Positions 6,191-11,767 of a stretch of DNA of 12,574 bases are shown here, piece by piece. This DNA comes from Candidatus Woesearchaeota archaeon (GTDB taxonomy: Archaea; Nanobdellota; Nanobdellia; SCGC-AAA011-G17; JACPNG01). Location: assembly GCA_016185555.1 (NCBI GenBank), contig JACPNI010000090.1:1-12574 (forward strand), in the 5' to 3' direction. The position numbers and the translations under genes are program-made. Below the pieces are notes generated by a model, which was not told the DNA's origin, made no database searches, and saw only the letters and a list, made by a program, of their open reading frames with translations. Position 1 is the first letter of the stretch. Every line of letters begins with the position of its first letter.

Positions 6191-6885
6191 TTAACTGGTT
6201 TCATTTTTTTCTTCCTTTGCTTCTGCTTTTTTGGATCTTCTTTTCATTTTTTTCTTTTCTTTTTCTTTAATCTCTTCTTCTTTTTTTGTTTCTTCAACAG
6301 CAATTTTCTTTATTTCTTCAGATTCTTTTTCATAAACTTTAACTTTGTCAGGAAGCTTTACATTTGGTGGCATTATTGCTACTTGAACCCCTATTGAGCC
6401 GCTTCTTAGATTTGCTGTTCCCTGTGCTCTTAATACATCGTCCACCGAGACATTGCCGGATTTTTTCAGGTACCCTGCTGAGAATCTCCAGCTCTTTGCC
6501 CTTGCACCAGGAACACCTCTTCCACCTATAATAATCTCAGCACCCATTGCACCATTTTGCATTATTGTTTGTAATGTGTCATATCCTAAAAATTTGAATC
6601 TTTTTGGGCCATATCTCTCAAGCGAGTATACAATCCTGTCAACAACAGAATTCGGCACTAAGAAAGGGTTCTCTATATCACCGATTTCTATTTGGGGGTT
6701 TTCCATCTTGAATTTCTCTTTTAGTATTCTTGTTAGTTTTCTTATGTTCTCACCCTTTCTGCCTACAATCAATCCGGGCCTTGTTGTGTATACTATTATC
6801 TTTTCACCAAGAGGGGTTCTTTTTATCTCAATCTTATTGCTTGCAATGCTTTAACTTTCTCTGAAACAAATTTTCTTTCTATCAT
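6191..6885 (-). CDS. rps3: Small-subunit ribosomal protein uS3 (S3), N-terminus frame-disrupted
   Basis: The ATG at 6883-6885 overlaps the uL22 stop as ATGA and encodes MIERKFVSEKVK, the expected archaeal S3 start. This frame then ends at a TAA (6823-6825). The rest of S3 is in the -1 frame, open from 6850: ASNKIEIKRTPLGEKIIVY, then the type II KH domain with its GRKG loop, and the C-terminal S3 domain through about AIMPPNVKLPDKV. Compared with archaeal S3, about 13 residues of the first KH helix are missing at the join, consistent with a deletion of about 40 nt. The last ~40 residues are a Lys/Glu-rich tail. A TTG at 6772 could start a shorter frame but would discard the first part of the KH domain. 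uS3 lines the mRNA entry site, so a real loss would be serious; a sequence or assembly error is likely. Confidence 0.85.
6836..6847. repeat. Interrupted palindrome at the uS3 frame break
   Basis: ATTGC-TT-GCAAT on the plus strand, two 5-bp arms around a 2-base centre. It lies inside the only interval (6826-6850) where both uS3 frames are open, that is, exactly where the frame change must occur. Short palindromes can mark replication or assembly deletion joins, but a 5-bp arm can also arise by chance. Confidence 0.5.
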
Positions 6886-7355
6886 CTTCCGCCCTTACTC
6901 CTTTTTCTCTGTACTCGGAGTTTTAAAACAAACTTTCCCGTATCTTTCTTTTCTGCTAAAACAACATCAATCTGTGTCCTTTTCATTTTGGTTCTTCTTT
7001 GTCTTCCAGAATGCCATACTTTGGATGCTTTATTTGCTATTATATTTTTAATATAGAGATTCTTTGCATCAAAGTTTAGGTTCTTTGCATTTGCTTCAGC
7101 ACTTTCTAAAACCATAAGTATGTTTTGACATGCTTTTTTCGGATATCCTCCAGGTCCTAATTTTCCTTTTTTGTGTCCCCTGTCCATATTAAATCTTCTG
7201 TAAGGTATTGCCTTTTTTTCTTCAATTACTTCCTCCAAAATCTTCTTTGAGGCCTGCAGGTCTCTTCTTCTAATAAAATTACAGATTTCAATACTGTCTT
7301 TTGTTGAGATTGGTAAGTCCCTGCCAGATGCCCTTATTTCGTTAATGTCTGTCAT
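6882..7355 (-). CDS. rpl22: Large-subunit ribosomal protein uL22 (L22)
   Basis: A 157-residue archaeal L22: the ASGRDLPISTKDSIEICNFIRRR N-terminal helix (quoted in part), the PYRRFNMDRGHKKGK segment, GPGGYPKKACQNILMVLESAEANAK, and the conserved beta-hairpin RQRRTKMKRTQIDVVLAEK, whose tip lines the nascent-peptide exit tunnel. Length is typical for archaea, which carry an insertion relative to bacterial L22. It starts 2 nt after uS19, and its TGA overlaps the uS3 ATG, which fixes the native uS3 start. Confidence 0.96.
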   Translation of the reverse strand: MTDINEIRASGRDLPISTKDSIEICNFIRRRDLQASKKILEEVIEEKKAIPYRRFNMDRGHKKGKLGPGGYPKKACQNILMVLESAEANAKNLNFDAKNLYIKNIIANKASKVWHSGRQRRTKMKRTQIDVVLAEKKDTGKFVLKLRVQRKRSKGGR

Positions 7356-7357
7356 GT

Positions 7358-7753
7358 TTATTTAACTGATGCGGATGCACTTGATCTTGTTGCTCCAATA
7401 CCGGGTGCACTATGCTCCACTTTCTTTCTTGTAGCAGCAAACTCGCCAAGATAGTGTCCAATCATTTCTTCCATTATCATTACAGGAACAAACTCTTTTC
7501 CTCTATGAATATGGATCATTAGTCCAACCATTTCTGGGAGTATAACAAAGTCTCTCCTGTGTGTTTTAATTAGTTTCTTGAATATTCCCTGCTTTGCCCT
7601 TTTTATTTTATCATATAACTTTCTGTTTTCTTCGCCAAATCCATGCGTTAAGGTTCTTCTTTGTCTTGAAGGCAATAATTTAATGAAATCATTTAGGCTC
7701 ATTGCCCGCAGTTCTTCCAGTGTTTTCCCCCTGTAATGAAATATTTTTGCCAT
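7358..7753 (-). CDS. rps19: Small-subunit ribosomal protein uS19 (S19)
   Basis: A 131-residue archaeal S19 with FHYRGKTLEELRAMSLNDF at the N-terminus, the PSRQRRTLTHGF block, and the core IKTHRRDFVILPEMVGLMIHIHRGKEFVPV followed by MIGHYLGEFAATRK (quoted in parts). The protein sits in the 30S head near the A-site tRNA, partnered with uS13. It ends with a Ser/Ala-rich tail. The gene lies 1 nt after the unrecognised gene at 7755-8135; in the usual archaeal order it would directly follow uL2. Confidence 0.96.
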   Translation of the reverse strand: MAKIFHYRGKTLEELRAMSLNDFIKLLPSRQRRTLTHGFGEENRKLYDKIKRAKQGIFKKLIKTHRRDFVILPEMVGLMIHIHRGKEFVPVMIMEEMIGHYLGEFAATRKKVEHSAPGIGATRSSASASVK

Positions 7754-7754
7754 T

Positions 7755-8135
7755 TTAATCTAGTAGTCCCTCTATGTTCGTTTTTTCATAAATTGTTCTT
7801 GAGTTTTCTCTCTGGTCTATCCCTATTATATGATAAATGCCCTTATCTTTAGAGCCAACCATTGAAAAATATAATTTTTTCTTAATTGGTTTTTCTTCCA
7901 GGACTCCATAAGAAACCTTAAATTCAAAATCTTTCTCATCCAAGATCTCTTTTGCAAAGAGGCGGATATAAATGAGTAACCTTCCCTGATCTTCACAAAA
8001 CATTTGTGACTCCAGGTTCTGGGGTTCTCTATAAGTCTTACAACTCATACTTGTTTTTCCTTCTAATTCTATAGATTCTATTAGTTCTTTAATGTCAGAT
8101 AGCCCTGTTGCTAATGATAATTCAGTTGGTTTCAT
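7755..8135 (-). CDS. Unrecognised 126-residue acidic protein inserted between uL2 and uS19
   Basis: I do not recognise this family. The gene has a clean ATG, ends in TAG, and fits with 2 nt after uL2 and 1 nt before uS19, so it is transcribed and probably translated with them. By my count it has 19 Lys/Arg and 23 Asp/Glu, so it is mildly acidic, unlike its very basic neighbours. An N-terminal helix is likely at about residues 12-25 (SDIKELIESIEL), followed by alternating strand-like stretches: LLIYIRLFA (53-61), FEFKVSYGV (70-78), KKLYFSMVG (86-94), YHIIGIDQ (101-108). This suggests a small alpha+beta domain. Two cysteines (32, 47) do not form a zinc motif; there is no signal peptide or membrane segment. 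Base composition resembles its neighbours. Context suggests a ribosome-associated or assembly role, but that is inference. Confidence 0.85.
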   Translation of the reverse strand: MKPTELSLATGLSDIKELIESIELEGKTSMSCKTYREPQNLESQMFCEDQGRLLIYIRLFAKEILDEKDFEFKVSYGVLEEKPIKKKLYFSMVGSKDKGIYHIIGIDQRENSRTIYEKTNIEGLLD

Positions 8136-8137
8136 GA

Positions 8138-8866
8138 TTATTGTTTCTTTGCCCTCCCTGTTTTTCTTGCGTGTATTAACCCAACATTTCTTCCAGGTGA
8201 TGCAAATCTTGGTGCTGTTTTTGGCTTTCCAATGTGCCTTCCCCTGCCAGAACCAAATGGATGATCAACAGCGTTCATCGCTACACCAGAGGTTCTTGGG
8301 TATAGTTTGCCTTTTGATTTTGTTGCCCAGTGTTTCTTTCCTGCTTTTACAAATGGCTTGTCTTTCTTGCCTGCTCCAGCAATGATTCCTATAGTTGCCC
8401 TGCAGTTTGGATTTAGGCTTTTTTGTTTTTTTGATGGTAATTCAATAACAACGTGATCCTCAAATTTATTCAAAACCTTTCCAAAACTTCCAGCAGCCCT
8501 GCAAAATGCATTTTTTCCGGGCTGGGATTCAATATTACATATTGATGTGCCTTCAGGAATGCTTTTAAGAGGTAAAGTATTGCCTTCTTTTACAGCAGCT
8601 TCTACACCAGACTCAATAGGCTCGTTTAATTTAATATTCATTGGTGCTGCAATTAAAACACTCTCACCGTTTTCATATTTAATTTCAGCCAGGGGGGCAT
8701 TATGTCCGCCACAGTGTATAAGGTCTGTTATTATCCCCTTAACCAGTTTCTTTTTTTCTGCATCATCATATACTTTATGGGAAATTTCTCCTTTCCATCT
8801 ATGGGAGTGCGCTCTATAGGTAAAACTTCCCTTTCCGCGCTTTTGAGTTATAAGGTTCTTTCCCAT
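8138..8866 (-). CDS. rpl2: Large-subunit ribosomal protein uL2 (L2)
   Basis: A 242-residue archaeal L2. The N-terminal OB-like domain includes GSFTYRAHSHRWKG and LIHCGGHNAPLAEI; the SH3-like C-terminal domain includes SQPGKNAFCRAAGSFGKVL and ends with TSGVAMNAVDHPFGSGRG, with the conserved VDHP histidine near the peptidyl transferase centre, followed by IGKPKTAPRFASPGRNVGLI. uL2 binds domain IV of 23S rRNA and is needed for subunit joining. It starts 1 nt after uL23. The downstream neighbour is the unrecognised gene instead of uS19, from which it is separated by 2 nt. Confidence 0.97.
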   Translation of the reverse strand: MGKNLITQKRGKGSFTYRAHSHRWKGEISHKVYDDAEKKKLVKGIITDLIHCGGHNAPLAEIKYENGESVLIAAPMNIKLNEPIESGVEAAVKEGNTLPLKSIPEGTSICNIESQPGKNAFCRAAGSFGKVLNKFEDHVVIELPSKKQKSLNPNCRATIGIIAGAGKKDKPFVKAGKKHWATKSKGKLYPRTSGVAMNAVDHPFGSGRGRHIGKPKTAPRFASPGRNVGLIHARKTGRAKKQ

Positions 8867-8867
8867 T

Positions 8868-9128
8868 TTACATCATCCCAAGTTGGGTTGCTATGTCCAA
8901 TGCAGGTGTTTCTTTTGCCAAGGTTAAGTACGCTTTTTTCTTTCCATTAGGAAGTATTGTTGTATTCACGTTTCTAACCTTGACTTTAAAGGCTGATTCA
9001 ACTGCTTCTTTAATTTGTTTCTTTGTTGATTTTTTATCTACCATAAACATTATCTTATTTTCAGATTCCATTAACCTAATTGCTTTTTCAGTTGCAACTG
9101 GATACTTAATTATAGCATATTTGTTCAT
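8868..9128 (-). CDS. rpl23: Large-subunit ribosomal protein uL23 (L23)
   Basis: An 86-residue archaeal L23: KYPVATEKAIRLMESENKIMF, then VDKKSTKKQIKEAVESAFKVKVRNVNT (in parts), with a short loop and the PNGKKKAYLTLAKE strand. The length is the compact archaeal form. uL23 forms the docking site for SRP and the Sec translocon at the tunnel exit. The ATG overlaps the uL4 stop in a 4-nt ATGA (9125-9128) and the stop lies 1 nt before uL2. Confidence 0.96.
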   Translation of the reverse strand: MNKYAIIKYPVATEKAIRLMESENKIMFMVDKKSTKKQIKEAVESAFKVKVRNVNTTILPNGKKKAYLTLAKETPALDIATQLGMM

Positions 9129-9958
9129 TTTTTAACTTCTCTCTTAACTGGATGATCAGTAAACAGGTTTTCTTTTGCCAGTCTTTCAATTGCCTTATCA
9201 CTCCAGACGGTTAATCTTCCAGCTACTGCTCCTGGTGCCAGTAGTTCAGCATTTAATGAGTCAACAACAGCAATATCAATGCCATTAATATTTTGTGCTG
9301 CTTTTTGTAACTCACATCTATTTGAAACAACTATCAGGGGTCCTTTTTTTGACTGGTATTTTCTCCCACGTGATTTGCCTTTACCTGCCCTGATATTTCT
9401 GTCTTCAGTCCTGGATAATTCTTCGTTTAGACCTAAATTTTTGAGCAATGCCTTAACCTCTTTTGTTTTTCCAATATTCTCGAATTTGCTCTCAACTACA
9501 ACAGAGGCCTCTTTAACTTTATGACCTCTCGCCAATATAAGGTCTTTGTTTAAGGTTGCGGAAATTGCGCTTCTTATTGCCTTTCTTCTTTCTCTTGTAT
9601 TTATTTTTTTATCCCATTCCTTAAATGCTTTTGGTGGTTGTGCCCTTCTTCCACCCACAGTACCGGGTGCCCATGCCCCAACCCAACCAAATTGTCTTCC
9701 GCGCCTCCACATTGTTTTTCTTGGCACTCTTGAAATTCCAATACCATAGGCTCCTTTATAGTTTCTCCTCCTCCTTGATAGTTTGGCAGAGTATTCTTTA
9801 CCTGCCCTTTGAAATGCGCCATAAGGCTGCCTTTTCCTGCTCTGAATTGCATGTACAGCCCTCTTTATTATTATTGGGTTATATTCTTCATTAAACTGGC
9901 TAGGCAGATCAATGCTTCCTATTCTCTTTCCATCTAATCCAAATATCTCAGCTTTCAT
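9125..9958 (-). CDS. rpl4: Large-subunit ribosomal protein uL4 (L4)
   Basis: A 277-residue archaeal L4/L4e. The N-terminal strand (AEIFGLDGKRIGSIDLPSQF) is followed by the RAVHAIQSRKRQPYG segment and the long, very basic loop at about residues 50-110, including SRRRRNYKGAYGIGISR and APGTVGGRRAQPP, which reaches into the exit tunnel. The C-terminal domain has RAGKGKSRGRKYQSKKGPLI and ELLAPGAVAGRLTVWSD. The stop codon overlaps the uL23 start by 4 nt, and its ATG overlaps the uL3 stop (9955-9958). Bacterial L4 represses its own operon via the leader; whether this one does is unknown. Confidence 0.97.
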   Translation of the reverse strand: MKAEIFGLDGKRIGSIDLPSQFNEEYNPIIIKRAVHAIQSRKRQPYGAFQRAGKEYSAKLSRRRRNYKGAYGIGISRVPRKTMWRRGRQFGWVGAWAPGTVGGRRAQPPKAFKEWDKKINTRERRKAIRSAISATLNKDLILARGHKVKEASVVVESKFENIGKTKEVKALLKNLGLNEELSRTEDRNIRAGKGKSRGRKYQSKKGPLIVVSNRCELQKAAQNINGIDIAVVDSLNAELLAPGAVAGRLTVWSDKAIERLAKENLFTDHPVKREVKK

Positions 9959-10908
9959 TGTTTGCTTGCCTGGCTTATGTAACTTATTTCAGCAGGCATT
10001 GGTTTTCTTGTTGGTCTCATTGGTTCAGTCATTATAATCAGTCTGCTTCTTCCACCCCCAACAGACCCCTTAACTAAAATATAGTCTTTTTCAACTTTGC
10101 CATAATGCAAAAATCCGCCAGCAGGGTTTATTTCTTCAGGTTTATTACCAATTTTCATCAGCCATTTATTATAATCCATTCTTTGGTGATTCCCCATCTT
10201 GCCGGATTGGGGTACTGTAAACAGAACATGTTTTGGATGCCACGGGCCTAGTGTACCTATACCTCTTTTAGTTTTTTCAGATTTATGTTGTCTTATTGGT
10301 ACACCATACCTTTTTACTGTTCCTTGAAATCCCTTACCTTTCGTAACGAAATGAGCGTCAATGTACTGGCCTTCTGTAAAAACCTCATTTAGCTTTATAT
10401 CTTTATCAATCAATCCTTTTGCATAATTTAAACTGTCTTGTTTTGAGCCCCCAATAGCTATTTCAAAAACTTCTGGTGTTTTTTTAAGGCCAATATGTTT
10501 GGGTTGTGTATAAACAACTACCCTTATCATATCAAAATCAGCAGGCTCATTGTCTTTTTTTCCAGGCAGAAGCTTTCTTTTAACTTCTTTATCTAATTTT
10601 TTATTAAAAATCTCACCAATTACTTGTTTTCCTTTATTAGTGTCTTCTTTATAGAACCTTATTGACAATACCTTGAGGGGTGGACATTCAAGCACAGTTA
10701 CAGGAACAGAAATTATTTCTCCTTTTGTAGTGGCGTTTGAGTTGTCTTTAATAAAAACATGCGTCATTCCAGCCTTATAACCGGCAAATCCAAGCAGTTT
10801 AACATTATTGCTTTTCGGCCAATTTGCTATTCCGGCATAAATTCTTTTAGCCTTTACCCTAGGCCAAAACTGCAATGATCCTCTTCTAGGATGTGATTTC
10901 TTTGCCAT
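9955..10908 (-). CDS. rpl3: Large-subunit ribosomal protein uL3 (L3), first gene of the operon
   Basis: A 317-residue archaeal L3 starting MAKKSHPRRGSLQFWPRVKA, the standard archaeal N-terminus. Further motifs are LGFAGYKAGMTHVF, VTKGKGFQGTVKRYG (about residue 200), GTLGPWHPKHVLFTVPQSGKMGNHQR, and SVGGGRSRL near the end. The extended loop reaches the peptidyl transferase centre; L3 is an early 50S assembly protein. The frame stays open upstream to an ATG at 10959, adding 17 residues (MMSLACICWNKEIIKET), but these do not resemble L3 and would cover the leader hairpin. The ATG at 10906-10908 has an AAAGGA ribosome binding site 4 nt upstream, so that start was chosen. It is the promoter-proximal gene; uL4 follows with an ATGA overlap. 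Confidence 0.96.
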   Translation of the reverse strand: MAKKSHPRRGSLQFWPRVKAKRIYAGIANWPKSNNVKLLGFAGYKAGMTHVFIKDNSNATTKGEIISVPVTVLECPPLKVLSIRFYKEDTNKGKQVIGEIFNKKLDKEVKRKLLPGKKDNEPADFDMIRVVVYTQPKHIGLKKTPEVFEIAIGGSKQDSLNYAKGLIDKDIKLNEVFTEGQYIDAHFVTKGKGFQGTVKRYGVPIRQHKSEKTKRGIGTLGPWHPKHVLFTVPQSGKMGNHQRMDYNKWLMKIGNKPEEINPAGGFLHYGKVEKDYILVKGSVGGGRSRLIIMTEPMRPTRKPMPAEISYISQASKQ

Positions 10909-10912
10909 AGTT

Positions 10913-10918
10913 TCCTTT
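10913..10918 (-). promoter_or_regulatory. Ribosome binding site of uL3
   Basis: AAAGGA on the minus strand, ending four bases before the ATG at 10906-10908. It supports this start over the in-frame ATG codons at 10954-10959. Confidence 0.6.
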
Positions 10919-10941
10919 ATTATTTCTTTATTCCAACATAT

Positions 10942-10964
10942 GCAGGCTAGAGACATCAACCTGC
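10942..10964 (-). promoter_or_regulatory. GC-rich hairpin in the uL3 leader
   Basis: On the minus strand GCAGGTTG pairs with TAGCCTGC around a 7-nt loop (ATGTCTC), giving an 8-bp stem with two G-U pairs. It lies 33 nt upstream of the uL3 start codon, and the sequence next to it (GGCGACGCAGG) is much richer in GC than the surrounding DNA. It is placed where a ribosomal protein or translation regulator could bind the leader. There is no U-tract after it, so a terminator is not indicated. The fold is seen by eye; function is inferred. Confidence 0.45.
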
Positions 10965-10997
10965 GTCGCCTGTTAGAATCAGTGGCTAAATCTTATT

Positions 10998-11017
10998 AGA
11001 TGACTTAAAAATCATCT
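10998..11017. repeat. Inverted repeat in the uL3 leader
   Basis: AGATGA (10998-11003) and TCATCT (11012-11017) are perfect 6-bp arms around an 8-base AT-rich loop. Overlapping it, ATCTTATT occurs as a direct repeat at 10990-10997 and 11014-11021. The element lies a little downstream of the predicted transcription start of the ribosomal operon, so it could be an operator or an RNA hairpin; no regulator is identified. Confidence 0.4.
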
Positions 11018-11057
11018 TATTTCTATCAGTAGGGTAAGAATCTCAATCTAAGCATTA

Positions 11058-11069
11058 TTTATAAATCTT
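11058..11069 (-). promoter_or_regulatory. TATA-like promoter element of the ribosomal-protein operon
   Basis: On the minus strand the sequence AAGATTTATAAA contains a strong archaeal TATA-like core (TTTATAAA) preceded by purine-rich bases suited to a TFB recognition element. The expected transcription start about 25 nt downstream is near 11033, giving a leader of about 125 nt before uL3. The same 12 bases occur before the PLP-like gene at 12536-12547. No experimental start is known. Confidence 0.55.
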
Positions 11070-11082
11070 ATGTTTTTGTACA

Positions 11083-11095
11083 AAAGTTTAAAAAT
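11083..11095 (+). promoter_or_regulatory. TATA-like promoter element of the histone gene
   Basis: AAAG followed by TTTAAAAAT on the plus strand, a plausible TFB element plus TATA box. It predicts a transcription start near 11117 and a leader of about 25 nt that keeps the AGGAG site at 11132-11136. A second AT-rich stretch at 11108-11120 (TTAAAAATATATA) is less likely to be the main box because its predicted start would fall at or beyond that ribosome binding site. Confidence 0.45.
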
Positions 11096-11131
11096 GGTCA
11101 GTATAACTTAAAAATATATATTACAAGCAAT

Positions 11132-11136
11132 AGGAG
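11132..11136 (+). promoter_or_regulatory. Ribosome binding site of the histone gene
   Basis: AGGAG with 5 bases before the ATG at 11142, one of the clearest Shine-Dalgarno sequences in the window. It fixes the histone start and implies a leadered transcript. Confidence 0.75.
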
Positions 11137-11141
11137 TTAAA

Positions 11142-11354
11142 ATGGCAAAAAATGTTTTACCTTTAGCAGCAATGGAAAATCTGCTTAAAACAAAGTCTAG
11201 TGCGGTGAGGGTTAGTAATGACGCTAAAGAGGCTTTAAGGGAGTTATTAGAAAATTATGGATCCCAAGTTGGTGACAGGGCAGTAAAAGCAGCAAATCAT
11301 GCCGGAAGAAAAACAATAAAAGCAGTCGATATTAAATTAGCTTCGCAAAACTAA
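11142..11354 (+). CDS. Archaeal histone (HMf-type)
   Basis: A 70-residue single histone-fold protein. It follows HMf throughout: the N-terminal helix LPLAAMENLLK, the L1 loop SSAVRVSNDAKEAL with the DNA-contacting RVS, the long central helix to about residue 53 (LRELLENYGSQVGDRAVKAANHA), and the L2 loop with the family hallmark AGRKTIKAVDIKLA, whose Arg-Lys-Thr contacts the backbone. There is no extended tail. Such proteins dimerise and wrap DNA into chromatin filaments. It is transcribed divergently from the ribosomal operon; its TAA overlaps the stop of the convergent zinc-ribbon gene by 4 bp (CTAA). It is the only plus-strand gene supported here. Confidence 0.96.
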   Translation: MAKNVLPLAAMENLLKTKSSAVRVSNDAKEALRELLENYGSQVGDRAVKAANHAGRKTIKAVDIKLASQN

Positions 11355-11767
11355 ATTCCTTTCATTTTTTTTGTAATATCAATGTTCTTGGAACATTTCT
11401 TGCATTGGAACCTTATAACCTCCAAAGAAGTTTTTTTACCTGTTTCTTCATTCAATACACTTACTTTTTTTCTTTTAAATGGGACTTGTGTTTCATCCTC
11501 ATTGCTACAGTAGGGGCATGTGTACTTAATATTGCATGTTAATGTATCTTCATATTCTTCTTCTTGCATTATAAAACCACATGACGGGCAAACATATTCT
11601 TTTGCCCTTATTCTTATCTTGCCATTCTCACCTCTCGGTTTACCCATCAAAGCATTATTACATTTAGGGCATTTTTCCCTTGAAACCCAGGCCCTTACCT
11701 TCCCATCTTTTATATTTCTATAAGTAAAATATACGCATTCTTCCATTGATTCTGGTTCTTTTAACAT
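11351..11767 (-). CDS. Double zinc-ribbon protein of unknown function
   Basis: A 138-residue protein with eight cysteines in four C-x2-C pairs: C33/C36 with C60/C63, and C84/C87 with C122/C125, arranged as two consecutive zinc ribbons. Two further cysteines are at 11 and 78. Between the first pairs is a basic stretch (MGKPRGENGKIRIRAKEY). This build suits nucleic-acid or protein binding, as in many archaeal transcription and translation accessory proteins, but no specific family is identified with confidence. There is no membrane segment. The start overlaps the end of the upstream PLP-like gene by 7 nt, so the two are probably one transcript; a second Met at residue 8 is an alternative start. 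The stop overlaps the histone stop on the other strand. Confidence 0.88.
   Translation of the reverse strand: MLKEPESMEECVYFTYRNIKDGKVRAWVSREKCPKCNNALMGKPRGENGKIRIRAKEYVCPSCGFIMQEEEYEDTLTCNIKYTCPYCSNEDETQVPFKRKKVSVLNEETGKKTSLEVIRFQCKKCSKNIDITKKMKGI
11361..11372 (+). terminator. Candidate U-tract terminator after the histone gene
   Basis: A T8 run (11365-11372) begins 10 nt after the histone stop codon. Archaeal RNA polymerase often terminates at U-rich tracts without a hairpin, so this is a reasonable terminator, although it lies inside the convergent zinc-ribbon coding sequence, where AAA codons could explain it equally well. Confidence 0.35.

Noticed and set aside
6191..6772. uS3 as a shorter protein starting at TTG 6772.
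   Set aside because: This start falls inside the KH domain just before the GRKG loop and would leave a truncated fold; clear S3 sequence continues upstream to 6850 and again at 6885.
9601..9852. Minus-strand open frame of 83 codons inside uL4.
   Set aside because: It lies in another frame within strongly supported uL4 coding sequence and has no recognisable domain. The same applies to the many plus-strand frames rich in Phe, Leu and Ser opposite the ribosomal genes.
10909..10959. Upstream in-frame extension of uL3 by 17 residues (ATG at 10959 or 10956).
   Set aside because: The added residues do not resemble L3, while the ATG at 10908 has an AAAGGA site and gives the standard archaeal N-terminus.
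10960..11040. Possible tRNA or C/D box RNA in the divergent region (CTGA and TGATG-like motifs, GC-rich patch).
   Set aside because: No cloverleaf or T-loop consensus could be built, and the box C match and spacing are poor.
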